A stretch of DNA of 64,000 nt, from assembly GCA_052379845.1 (NCBI GenBank), contig JBQTCF010000023.1; one strand, given 5' to 3'. The stretch is from Roseinatronobacter sp052379845. GTDB taxonomy: Bacteria; Pseudomonadota; Alphaproteobacteria; Rhodobacterales; Rhodobacteraceae. The notes beneath the pieces were generated by a model. It had not been told where the DNA came from. It saw only the letters and a program-made list of their open reading frames with translations, and searched no databases. Below are positions 1-7,983 of this stretch, one piece after another (within the stretch, counting starts at the first letter, position 1; every line of letters starts with the position of its first letter). The position numbers and the translations under genes are program-made.

Positions 1-2
1 AT

Positions 3-362
3 GCTAGGGTGGTCGCCATCGTGCAGCGGCAGACCGAAGGCATGATTGCTCCGCAGCGGGTGGCATCTGGCAGCGTGGCCACATCATCGCCCGCCACAGC
101 GCCCAGCCCAAGGCCACGCCGCGTGAGCGGGCTGTTGATGGCGGCGCAGATCATCGACATCTCCGGCTTCGATCCTGCCAAGGCACCAAAACCGATTTTT
201 GAGCGTGCCAAGACCGCCACGCCGCTCCTGAAACTGCGCAGCGGGCGCAGCAGTCAGATCCTGAGCAAAGCAAAGCTCATCTCGCCAACCCCCGAGAACT
301 GCGCCGCAGTTGAACGTATCGCCGATATTCTGGGGGGTGACGCCGGGAGTGCCGCTGCGTGA
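3..362 (+). CDS. C-terminal part of an unrecognised protein (cut by window start)
   Basis: The reading frame is open from the first bases, so the gene may begin outside the window; the first possible start inside is a GTG at position 9. About 117 residues can be read. There is a Ser/Ala/Pro-rich linker, then a basic stretch with many Lys and Arg (about residues 60-95) and an Ala-rich C-terminus. I recognise no family. It faces the minus-strand defence operon convergently, with about 190 bases between. It may be the tail of a plasmid backbone protein, but a chance open frame in GC-rich DNA cannot be excluded. Confidence 0.35.
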   Translation, partial: ARVVAIVQRQTEGMIAPQRVASGSVATSSPATAPSPRPRRVSGLLMAAQIIDISGFDPAKAPKPIFERAKTATPLLKLRSGRSSQILSKAKLISPTPENCAAVERIADILGGDAGSAAA

Positions 363-555
363 GAAGCCTTCTGAGCGGCCCACCACAACGCGTCTGCGGT
401 GCGGTGGGCCGCGAAGCGGGCATCTGATCTACACGACATTCAGTCTATATTTCGCACGCAGTCATCCGTTGCAATTTGTCGGGATGGGGCGGCTTTTTCT
501 GAATTGCTGTTCGGGGGGATCACGGTGGCCACATCAAGACGTCTATCGTCAGTGT

Positions 556-1044
556 TCAGGTGTCGTCATCCGGGTCGCGCACGATCACTACCGGCTCATC
601 ATGTATTTGGGATTCGTCCATGAATGTGACGCGCATCCCCCATCCTGCGAACGGCCGGATCAATTGCAGGAACGCCTCTGCATCCAGCTCCTTGTCGTCG
701 ATAAAAATGACAAGATTGCCGTCTTCGGTATTTGACACCTCACATTTAAGGACGTGGCCACGTGCTGACCATTGTTGAAAATCCTCCAGCCATTCAATTT
801 GCGGCCGTCCTTTCGGGATTTCAATTGGACGATTCGCCGGGTCGGCAATGCTCGCCTCTTGTGCGGCAACGATATCATTGTACACGTCAAGGATTTCGTG
901 ATCCGTTAGAGTATTGATCTCGGGGCCCAGCGTCAGATTCACTGTACCATAGGCAGGATCTGCGAACTCGATGATCGCAACCTCCCCGTCTCGCGAAATG
1001 TGCACCTGATCGATCGAGGACTGTGGTGGACGTCGAAAGCGCAA
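556..1044 (-). CDS. hypothetical protein, last gene of the defence operon
   Basis: This encodes 162 residues, acidic overall, with no signal peptide or membrane segment. The N-terminal 90 residues look like a short beta-rich unit (HISRDGEVAIIEF, GTVNLTLGP) and the C-terminus ends in an acidic run (RDPDDDT). I do not recognise the family. It lies 90 bases downstream of the DUF4236-TPR gene on the same strand, so it could be the distal cistron of the methylase-helicase operon or an independent cargo gene. The opposite strand carries only short open frames without recognisable content, which favours this strand. Confidence 0.6.
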   Translation of the reverse strand: MRFRRPPQSSIDQVHISRDGEVAIIEFADPAYGTVNLTLGPEINTLTDHEILDVYNDIVAAQEASIADPANRPIEIPKGRPQIEWLEDFQQWSARGHVLKCEVSNTEDGNLVIFIDDKELDAEAFLQLIRPFAGWGMRVTFMDESQIHDEPVVIVRDPDDDT

Positions 1045-1134
1045 GATGGGTCTCCAATCGAATGAGAGGTTATGTGGTCACGACTTTGGCGCAATCGTGT
1101 TCCATGTTCGCGCAGGTGGCTCCGACATCCGCAT

Positions 1135-2154
1135 TCATAAGGTCAGCCTTGCACGAACATCCTCAAAATCAGGGTCTTCGGCATATAGACGCTCGAATTC
1201 GCGCCGTGCCTGCGCCTTGCGGCCAACCTGATCATAAAGCACCGCCCGGTCATAGCGAATCTGATGCAACAAGCCCTCAGGCCGGTCCTTCCGGCGACGG
1301 TTGGCAAGTGTGAACACGTCGATCGCAGCATCGGGCATTCCCAGCGCCGCAAGTGCGCGGCCGCGATAAAGCAGGATCGCTGTATCGACGGGTGTTTCGT
1401 TTTCGACATGCACAGTGGCACGCACCACGCGGTCCATCAGCGCGCGGTCATCCGGGCTGTCGAGCGCCAGCTCTGCGAAAGAGAGCAGTACCACCGGATC
1501 AGTCGCATCAATTTCCATCAGCCGCTCAATATGCGCCATCGCGTCGGCATGGCGGCCCTCAAGCTGCGCGATTTCCACCAGCGCCAGCCGAGTGCCGCGT
1601 TCACGCGGGAAGACATGGGCGAAGATGTCGGATGTGATCGGAAGGCTGGCCTGTGCGGCAATCTCATATTTGGCAAACAGCGTGCCGAGATCACCGAGAC
1701 GGGCCAACGCGCGCTCGAAATGTGCTCTGGCAAGGTCCAATTCTTCTCGCCGCAGGCGGATCATCCCAGCCATCCAGGCGGCATCTGGCAGATCGCCTGC
1801 CTCTTCGAGTGCAGCCAGCGCGGCATCCTGATCACCGTCATTCAGCGCGCGGACGCCGTCGATAAAGCGCTTTTCCTCCGCCGGGGTCATCAGGCGCTGG
1901 AAGAACCCCAGCTTCAGCCGATCGCGCTGCGGCACCGATGGCGCAGGGGCCGCCCCACCGCGCCCGGCGCGCTTACGGTCATGGACGGTGTAGAACAGCC
2001 CCGTCCCCGGCAGACCCGCTGTCGCCCGATTGCCGCGCGGGCTGATCGTGTATTTCGCGCCACGTGGCCCGAAGGACAGCGACGCGTTCGATTTCGACAG
2101 GTTGAGTGTGACACCGGGGGCCAGACGAACGCGCCGCCAGAAACGAAAAGCCAA
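1135..2154 (-). CDS. DUF4236 domain protein with TPR-like repeats
   Basis: The 339-residue protein opens with a typical DUF4236 module (residues 1-60): FRFWRRVRLAPGVTLNLSKS followed by the glycine-rich GPRGAKYTISPRG and GLPGTGLFYT. The rest (about 90-335) is a helical solenoid of tetratricopeptide-like repeats, with recurring A-L-G-D/A-x-A-F patterns. DUF4236 is a small domain of unknown role often found in mobile or phage-related proteins; the TPR part suggests a scaffold. The start codon directly abuts the stop of the GIY-YIG gene (0 bases between), so it is almost certainly co-transcribed with the helicase and nuclease genes. I assign no enzymatic role. Confidence 0.8.
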   Translation of the reverse strand: MAFRFWRRVRLAPGVTLNLSKSNASLSFGPRGAKYTISPRGNRATAGLPGTGLFYTVHDRKRAGRGGAAPAPSVPQRDRLKLGFFQRLMTPAEEKRFIDGVRALNDGDQDAALAALEEAGDLPDAAWMAGMIRLRREELDLARAHFERALARLGDLGTLFAKYEIAAQASLPITSDIFAHVFPRERGTRLALVEIAQLEGRHADAMAHIERLMEIDATDPVVLLSFAELALDSPDDRALMDRVVRATVHVENETPVDTAILLYRGRALAALGMPDAAIDVFTLANRRRKDRPEGLLHQIRYDRAVLYDQVGRKAQARREFERLYAEDPDFEDVRARLTL

Positions 2155-3354
2155 TTACACCCCCCCTGATCGCTGGACGAGTTTCGCCTGAGTGGGGTCG
2201 TAGACGAAACCGGCAATGGTACCGTCCTTGATTTTCTCGACAGCATCGTTGATCGCGAAGAGCGGCACCAAAAACCATTCCGTTGGGGCCACAGGCCGCC
2301 CGAAACGGTCCATGATCTCGATATCGAGCCGTGCTGGTTCAAAGATGCGATGGATCAGGTTTTCCAGGCGGGTGCGGTTGATGTTGTAGAGCTCATAGGT
2401 CGCAACAATCTCGACATTGGCCATTAGATATGTCGCGTGCGTCGCGGCTCCGGATATACGCTTTTCTACGTTCATACCGGTAACACCAATCTTGTGAACG
2501 AGGTCTCGATTTGCCGAAACAAGGGGATGGTCTGACTTGCTTCGAAGCACATAGATTGTTCCACTCGCCTCATCACCATCAATGGTTTCATCCGAGAAAA
2601 GAGGGCCGGCATCAGGCTCGGTTATTCGACGTCCGGTCTCGTCCTTGGTCAAGGCCCGCTGAAGCGATCGCATCAGCATGTTGCTCTCGGTACCATTGTC
2701 AAAAATCACCCGCAGGCGCGCATCTCGATCCCCGTATTCCTGCGTGAACACTTCACCCACCGAAGCGATATATGCCTTCTGACCCCCAAGAATGAAGAAT
2801 TTGCCTTTTTCGATTTCAGACTTGCGTTCAAAAGGTCGGGTCTCACGCAACCGGCTATTCAGCTCTTTCTGCACCTGTTCAAACAGGGGTTTGAATGTTG
2901 CGAAATCTTCACACCGATCGCGGCTCGCGATTTCATCAGCCGCCTTCTTTTCTGCCGTCGATCGGACATGCTTCAATTCTGTGATTGCAGGCGCTTCAAC
3001 CTCGATCCCGAGCGCGTCCAGAAGCGCTTCGTCATCCATCTCCTCGGCATCACTGGCTTGCGTCATTGGCGTTCCAGTCAGCAGTCCCTGATGATCCATT
3101 GGCTCAATCAGGTCGCGGCATTCCTGTAACTCGCTGATCCGGTCAAGGCGGACTGCATACAGGCGCTCGAAGATGTCGCGATCCTCGCCATGCTGCGGAC
3201 GGCGGCCGTGCTCATCGACAAAACGCTGAATTTCTTCAAAGCCTGCTATTATCCGCTCTTCGCGCGGGGTGCGGGAGACTTGCTTCTTCGTCTCGACCTC
3301 GACGCCCAGCTCGGCCAGTAATGCGTCATCTTCATCCGTGAAGCCGTTAGCCAT
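2155..3354 (-). CDS. GIY-YIG (T5orf172/MUG113-type) nuclease
   Basis: The 399-residue protein has an acidic, coiled N-terminal half (residues 1-180) that includes two copies of an acidic motif: DEDDALLAELGVEVE near residue 7 and MDDEALLDALGIEVEAP near 105. The C-terminal half (about 265-390) is a T5orf172-type GIY-YIG nuclease: GTIYVLRSKS, then VHKIGVTGMNVEKRI, then the metal-binding glutamate in RLENLIHRIF, and EWFLVPL at the end. It overlaps the helicase stop by 8 bases. The helicase-plus-GIY-YIG pair beside an MmeI-like methylase matches the order of B. subtilis yeeA-yeeB-yeeC, so this is the likely effector nuclease. The duplicated acidic motif may dock to the helicase (inference). Confidence 0.85.
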   Translation of the reverse strand: MANGFTDEDDALLAELGVEVETKKQVSRTPREERIIAGFEEIQRFVDEHGRRPQHGEDRDIFERLYAVRLDRISELQECRDLIEPMDHQGLLTGTPMTQASDAEEMDDEALLDALGIEVEAPAITELKHVRSTAEKKAADEIASRDRCEDFATFKPLFEQVQKELNSRLRETRPFERKSEIEKGKFFILGGQKAYIASVGEVFTQEYGDRDARLRVIFDNGTESNMLMRSLQRALTKDETGRRITEPDAGPLFSDETIDGDEASGTIYVLRSKSDHPLVSANRDLVHKIGVTGMNVEKRISGAATHATYLMANVEIVATYELYNINRTRLENLIHRIFEPARLDIEIMDRFGRPVAPTEWFLVPLFAINDAVEKIKDGTIAGFVYDPTQAKLVQRSGGV

Positions 3355-5395
3355 TGGCGGCCTCCTGTTTCATGCGCACAAGATAGGCCACCCCTTCGGC
3401 CATTTTCTTCTCCCATGGGTCCGCCGATGTGATCGACGGCAATCGCCCGCGTTCCTGCTTGAATGCCGCCGCACGTTTGGCCAGCGCGCGCGCCTCCTCA
3501 GGTGTCAGCTGCACTTTCTTCGCAGTAATCACCGCAGCAACTTGCCTCAGGCTTTCCTCGCTCATCGTCTTCGCGAGGATCGCATAGGCTTCCCCGAATG
3601 GGTTGATCCGGTCGATCAGATCGATATCCAGCTCGCGCACATCCATGGCGAATTTGCGCACCCCGTCGATCAGCGCTGTGTTGGCCGATACTTCGCCATC
3701 CTCACCGCCTGTCAGCGCGATTTCCTTGGCCTTCTGGGTCAGGTTCAGCGCAGCCACGGCATGTTGGCGCACCGCCTCCTGATCCTCGGTATCCAGTTCG
3801 GGAAACCGCGCGGCGACGATCTTTCCCATGCGCACCTGCGTCAGCTCTTCAGGGACCAGTTCTTCATCAAACAGTCCCCGCTCGATCGTGGTCTTGTCCT
3901 GAACAAAAGCCGTGATCACCTCGTTCAGATCTTCCTGGCAGATGCGCTTGGCCTCTTTGCTCTTGGGTTCGACCAGCCCCTTGATCTCGATCTGGAACTG
4001 CCCGCTGGCCTCGTTGAAGCCGACGTTCTCCTTGCCCGGATCATAGCCGCCCTCGCCGTAATCGAACCCTTCGACAGGGCCGCTTTTCACAGTCTTGGGT
4101 GTAAAGTTGAAACGCGGGGCCAGCACCTGTTCCATCAGCAGGCTCGCTGCGATCGCTTTCAGCGTATCGTTCACAGCCTCGGTCACTGCTTCAGCTGCGG
4201 CGTCAGGCTCGGCGATCAGGTTGGTGAAGCGCGCGCGCGTCTTGCCCTCGGCATCGCGGGTGGCGCGGCCGATGATCTGCACGATCTCGGTCAGGCTGGC
4301 GCGGTAGCCGACCGTCAGGGCGTGTTCGCACCAGATCCAGTCGAACCCTTCCTTCGCCATGCCCAGAGCGATGATGATGTCGACATGATCGCGGTTGTTC
4401 TTCTGCGCGGGGTCCTTCAGCGCGGCGGAAACCTTGTCGCGCTTGGCCGGTTCATCATCCACCAGATCGGCGATGCGCAGCACACGCCCCTCGGGCGTCT
4501 TGACCAGCTGAAACCCGGTGGCGGGGTCGGTGCCCTGCCAGTCGCCGAGAGCATCAATGATGTGCTCGACCTCGCGGTGCTTGTCCTTCGTGCTCTCGCG
4601 CGAGTTGACGTTCGGGATGTGCAGGATCGTCTTCTCGGTCGGGTCCAGCACCTTGAGGATGTCATCCGCATAGGACCCGGAATAGAAGAAATAGCCGATA
4701 TCGAGCGACTTGAGGTATCTGTAGCCGTTCAGCTGCTCGTAATAGGTGTAGGTGACCGTGTCGAACCGCGCCTCGTCCTCGGGCGACAGAACGGCTTCGG
4801 CATCGCCGCGGAAATAGGATCCGGTCATCGCCACCAGATGCACCTTGTCGCGTGCAACCAGCGCGCCCAGATGCGTTCCCAGCTTGTTGTCGGGGTTGGC
4901 CGAGACGTGGTGGAATTCGTCCACCGCGATCAGCCGGTCGTCAAAGGCCTCGATCCCGAACTTGTCGACGGCAAAGCGGAAAGTCGCGTGGGTGCAGACC
5001 AGGACCTTGTCGTCGCTCCCCAGGAACTTGCCAACAGCGCCGACCTTGCCATCATCCCCGCCCGGCGCGTTGCACAGGTTCCATTGCGGCTTCACCTCCC
5101 AATCTGCCCAGAAACCAAATTTGCTCAGCGGCTCGTCGTTGAAGCTGGACCCGATGGATTTCTCCGGCACCACGACGATGGCCTGACGCAGGCCCTGATT
5201 GTGCAGCTTGTCGAGCGCGATGAACATAAGCGCACGGCTCTTACCCGAGGCCGGGGGCGACTTGATCAGCAGGTATTGCTCGCCGCGCTTCTCATAAGCG
5301 CGCTCCTGCATCGCCCGCATGCCCAACTCGTTCGACTTGGTCGAGCTGCCATTGGCGGCGTATTTGACGGAGACGGAGGGAACACCTTTGGTCAT
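3347..5395 (-). CDS. DEAD/DEAH-box (SF2) helicase of a restriction-like system
   Basis: The 682-residue SF2 ATPase resembles restriction-type helicases. Motif I is LIKSPPASGKSRALMF (about residue 43), motif II is AVDEFHHV (about 155), motif III is AMTGSYF (about 195), and motif VI is IVQIIGRATRD (about 375). After the RecA-like core comes a C-terminal helical region of about 280 residues without a nuclease motif, consistent with the nuclease being the separate GIY-YIG gene downstream (8-base overlap). Its start overlaps the stop of a 62-residue open frame in ATGA. The first 37 residues are duplicated 1.8 kb upstream inside the operon. It probably translocates on DNA in an anti-phage complex with the methylase. 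Confidence 0.88.
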   Translation of the reverse strand: MTKGVPSVSVKYAANGSSTKSNELGMRAMQERAYEKRGEQYLLIKSPPASGKSRALMFIALDKLHNQGLRQAIVVVPEKSIGSSFNDEPLSKFGFWADWEVKPQWNLCNAPGGDDGKVGAVGKFLGSDDKVLVCTHATFRFAVDKFGIEAFDDRLIAVDEFHHVSANPDNKLGTHLGALVARDKVHLVAMTGSYFRGDAEAVLSPEDEARFDTVTYTYYEQLNGYRYLKSLDIGYFFYSGSYADDILKVLDPTEKTILHIPNVNSRESTKDKHREVEHIIDALGDWQGTDPATGFQLVKTPEGRVLRIADLVDDEPAKRDKVSAALKDPAQKNNRDHVDIIIALGMAKEGFDWIWCEHALTVGYRASLTEIVQIIGRATRDAEGKTRARFTNLIAEPDAAAEAVTEAVNDTLKAIAASLLMEQVLAPRFNFTPKTVKSGPVEGFDYGEGGYDPGKENVGFNEASGQFQIEIKGLVEPKSKEAKRICQEDLNEVITAFVQDKTTIERGLFDEELVPEELTQVRMGKIVAARFPELDTEDQEAVRQHAVAALNLTQKAKEIALTGGEDGEVSANTALIDGVRKFAMDVRELDIDLIDRINPFGEAYAILAKTMSEESLRQVAAVITAKKVQLTPEEARALAKRAAAFKQERGRLPSITSADPWEKKMAEGVAYLVRMKQEAANG
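5285..5395 (-). repeat. helicase 5' end, parent copy of an intragenic duplication
   Basis: The first 37 codons of the helicase gene reappear, diverged, at about 7079-7201. Positions 5338-5380 and 7132-7174 are identical over 43 bases. Both copies are on the minus strand and begin with ATGACCAAA. Confidence 0.9.
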
Positions 5396-5580
5396 ATTGC
5401 GTTCTTTCTTTTGAGTGCGGAATCCTTCGCTTTGGGGCAGGAAATCAAAACCCGATCAAGTAGCGATACCACAACCTGTCTGTCGCAACAGTATGATTTA
5501 TATGCATTTTCCAATTTATGCCCTCCAGCCCACATACGCACAATCAAAACCCGATCAAATGTTGTCCCTATCACGCCCAC
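5392..5580 (-). CDS. possible 62-residue coupled ORF with an internal repeat
   Basis: This frame fills the gap between the ATPase and helicase genes. It starts 10 bases inside the end of the ATPase gene and stops in an ATGA overlap with the helicase start, the same coupling seen elsewhere in the operon. The peptide contains two related pieces, FDRVLIVR and LDRVLISC, because a 17-base direct repeat recurs exactly 99 bases (33 codons) apart. No family is recognised. It may be a real small protein or merely a leader that carries ribosomes to the helicase. Confidence 0.35.
   Translation of the reverse strand: MGVIGTTFDRVLIVRMWAGGHKLENAYKSYCCDRQVVVSLLDRVLISCPKAKDSALKRKNAI
5443..5558. repeat. pair of 17-base direct repeats
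   Basis: AATCAAAACCCGATCAA occurs at 5443-5459 and identically at 5542-5558, 99 bases apart, in the short interval upstream of the helicase gene. The copies could be operator sites or the scars of a small insertion or duplication; they are in the same frame of the 62-residue ORF. Confidence 0.8.
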
Positions 5581-7043
5581 GACGGAACATAGCCAGCACG
5601 AGGGCGTTCAGCATCCGCAGGACGGATCAGACCAGAATCCAGCGTTGCGCGAATAACCCGTGACGCCTGTGCAGCGTTCTGGTCGTCGATGCCAAGCCGC
5701 TCCCGAAGTGTCGCGTTCGTCATCTTCTGACCGCCTACGTATTTGAGCGCGGCATGTTGGTAACACGCTCGCATGGCTTCTTCCGGTGTCATGTCCGCAA
5801 ATCGGCGTGGTGCAAACAGAACCACGCGCACGGCGTCTCCCTCCATGCGGAAATCCGGTGGTGGCAACTGGTGTAGCTCAACTGCCGAGATCACCTTGTC
5901 GATGCCGGTGCCTTGTTCTTCGCAAAGCTTCATCCGCCGCATCAACGACGCAAGGGCTTCATTTCGGGAACGCGGGGGCGAGTCCAAAAACCGATCTGGA
6001 CTGACAAGGGGGGCGCCTGGATTCGTGATCTCCATTCTGTCACTGAATAACTCGATTAGTGGCCCGGCGCCGGTAATTGTCATGTCCTGATGTATCAGCG
6101 CATTAGCAATCAACTCGCGGATCGCTATCGACGGGTAAAGTGGTCGCTCCTCGCGGAATGCTTTTCCGATCAGTTCGTTGCGAGGCAGAAGGCCGTCGAT
6201 GTAATCCACCAGCCCTTGAAATCCCGCTGCATAGCCGCGCTGGCCATCTTGGCGGTGGTTCACAGCATCAGCTCGTCCGGTGCCAGCATAAGCTACGAAC
6301 CGGACGCCTTTGCGTTCTACTGATGGACCGAAGTCCGCAAGCTTTTTTGCAAACAGGATCGCGCCTAGATTGGTGATGTTCCACCGGTCGCCGACATCCT
6401 TCTGAATCAGGCGGTCCGCGAACAACTTATCGAAGATTCCTTTCCGGTTATCTGGCAAAGGCTGTGCGGTAAGATCGAAGTAGTTGGCATAGTTCAAACA
6501 CGCCAGAACGTCGTCGCCAGTCAGAAACTGCGCCGCCACCCCTGTCTCCCAGGCATAGGGTTGCAGCTTGGCCCAGAGGGCGCGCAGCCGTTCGGGATGG
6601 TCGGACAGGCGCGGCGTGGCGCTGCCGATGCGCAAATAGGCTGTGCGGTCGAACTCTACCGGGGCAGTCGCGGCGGCAGGGATGGTCAGCAGGATCAGGC
6701 GCCCCCCATCGTGATCGACCTCTTCGAAACGAAACTCGATGCTCGGCGACAGGTGGTTCGCAATCCACAATTCCAGCGGCTGCCCCTTTTCCTTCTTTAC
6801 TGTCGGCTCAAAAATCGTGCCGACAGCCGCATGATCGCCGTCTCGCACCCCCCAGACCACATAGGCGAAATGCTGATCGGCGAGCCGTGCAGCGTTGGAC
6901 AAGGCCGAGATCAACTTGCCGATCAATGGTCCGTCGGCATTGTTTTCCTTGAACTCGATCCAGGTGGTTTCCGCTGGTTTGGCGCGCAGATCGTCCACCA
7001 GTTTGCGGGTGCGTTCCGCGCTCATGACAGGGTCAAGGGTCAT
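5571..7043 (-). CDS. Schlafen-AlbA_2 / GHKL-type ATP-binding protein
   Basis: With the start at the ATG of MTLDPVMSAERTRK (7043) the protein has 490 residues. Residues 15-130 are an AlbA_2 (Schlafen-like) nucleic-acid-binding domain, with TWIEFKENNADGPLIGKLISA and a VVWGVRDGD strand. The middle contains a divergent Bergerat ATPase motif (RELIANALIHQD, then DRMEITNPGAP), and a winged-helix-like tail follows (GIDDQNAAQASRVIRATL). Such proteins are often annotated as ATP-binding or transcriptional regulators and are common in defence loci. The ATG overlaps the stop of the 53-residue helicase fragment (ATGA), which fixes the start even though the frame stays open for 69 more codons through that fragment. 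Its role may be DNA/RNA sensing or regulation. Confidence 0.82.
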   Translation of the reverse strand: MTLDPVMSAERTRKLVDDLRAKPAETTWIEFKENNADGPLIGKLISALSNAARLADQHFAYVVWGVRDGDHAAVGTIFEPTVKKEKGQPLELWIANHLSPSIEFRFEEVDHDGGRLILLTIPAAATAPVEFDRTAYLRIGSATPRLSDHPERLRALWAKLQPYAWETGVAAQFLTGDDVLACLNYANYFDLTAQPLPDNRKGIFDKLFADRLIQKDVGDRWNITNLGAILFAKKLADFGPSVERKGVRFVAYAGTGRADAVNHRQDGQRGYAAGFQGLVDYIDGLLPRNELIGKAFREERPLYPSIAIRELIANALIHQDMTITGAGPLIELFSDRMEITNPGAPLVSPDRFLDSPPRSRNEALASLMRRMKLCEEQGTGIDKVISAVELHQLPPPDFRMEGDAVRVVLFAPRRFADMTPEEAMRACYQHAALKYVGGQKMTNATLRERLGIDDQNAAQASRVIRATLDSGLIRPADAERPRAGYVPSWA

Positions 7044-7201
7044 CGTATGTTCACTTTCTGACCCATCACACCCGACTGGCGCTTCGCGTACGCGCGTTCC
7101 TGCATCGCCCGCATGCCCAGCTCGTTCGCCCTGGTCGAGCTGCCATTGGCGGCGTATTTGACGGAGACGGAGGGGACTGGATCGGTAATGCTTTTGGTCA
7201 T
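7040..7201 (-). pseudogene. duplicated helicase N-terminus as a 53-residue ORF
   Basis: This small frame encodes a copy of the helicase N-terminus: PSVSVKYAANGSST is identical, and about 30 of the first 40 residues match the full gene at 5395. It then runs into unrelated codons (RQSGVMGQKVNIR) and stops. It starts in an ATGA overlap with the membrane-protein stop (7198-7200) and ends in an ATGA overlap with the ATPase start (7043). It therefore sits as a translational bridge. It is most simply the scar of an insertion of foreign genes at the helicase 5' end, but it could still be translated. Confidence 0.8.
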
Positions 7202-7983
7202 ATTTTCCCTCTGACTTTCTCATTTTCTTTCGACAAAACAGCCTGCACATCAGATAGTGAGTTCGCTAGAACTTCAGACCCCGACATTACGCGGCGAGCC
7301 TCCTTTAGAAACTCTGCATCCAATAAAGAGAGTAGAAGCGGGATCGCTCCCACTTTTCTAGATTTCGCCAATTCTATATGTTCTGGGGAAATCACCCCCT
7401 CAACAAGGGATATTATGTGATCTGTGCGCCAGTCACGATAGCGGTGGTCATTGAGTGATTTGTTATTAATATAAACGAGTCGCGCATATACCCCGCCAAC
7501 TACCGAAAAAATTTGGTACAGCTTATCCCCCGAATATAGTGCATATTTGTAATCTCTTAGTACATTTATACGATCAAACTTCGAGGACGTCACGCCCTCT
7601 TCAGAATATGCCTTAATCGGATCAAGAAATTTATTTCCTCTGTTTCCGCCTTCTATTGCATCTTTCATTTCTTGATCAGTAATTATTGAGTAGAATAGAA
7701 TGATTTCTGAAAATTCAGATTTCATCTCGAGTATTGCATCCCACATTTTTTCAATCGACGAAATCGTCTTTGACCTCAACTCAGACTGACTGTGCGAAAT
7801 ATACTCAACTGAGCTCTTCAACGAAGAGTATTCAGCATTGAGAGATGCTTTGGTTTTCTCAAGATCTTTATTTATAAGGAATCTGATCCAGTTCTCCCCA
7901 AAAAACTTGAATAGAGCAAAGGCAACAACTGCTCCACCGCCACCTGCGGCGAGAAATTGAACAATCCACTCAGGTAGTTCCAT
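7198..7983 (-). CDS. single-pass membrane protein, AT-rich, unknown function
   Basis: The 261-residue protein has one membrane helix near the N-terminus (about residues 10-28, VQFLAAGGGGAVVAFALFKFF). A charged helical segment likely to form a coiled coil follows (about 35-95, DLEKTKASLNAEYSSLKSS), then a soluble domain of unknown type. Base composition is visibly more AT-rich than in both neighbours, suggesting a separate origin. It begins in a TGATG overlap with the methylase stop and ends in ATGA with the helicase fragment, so it is fully integrated in the operon. A membrane-tethered partner in a defence operon can be an effector, but nothing in the sequence proves this. Confidence 0.78.
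   Translation of the reverse strand: MELPEWIVQFLAAGGGGAVVAFALFKFFGENWIRFLINKDLEKTKASLNAEYSSLKSSVEYISHSQSELRSKTISSIEKMWDAILEMKSEFSEIILFYSIITDQEMKDAIEGGNRGNKFLDPIKAYSEEGVTSSKFDRINVLRDYKYALYSGDKLYQIFSVVGGVYARLVYINNKSLNDHRYRDWRTDHIISLVEGVISPEHIELAKSRKVGAIPLLLSLLDAEFLKEARRVMSGSEVLANSLSDVQAVLSKENEKVRGKI

Noticed and set aside
1264..2169. Plus-strand open frame of about 300 codons
   Set aside because: It lies opposite the DUF4236-TPR gene, which has recognisable domain motifs on the minus strand.
3269..5656. Very long plus-strand open frame (795 codons)
   Set aside because: It is the mirror of the minus-strand helicase gene, whose motifs I, II, III and VI are all intact; the plus-strand translation shows no family features.
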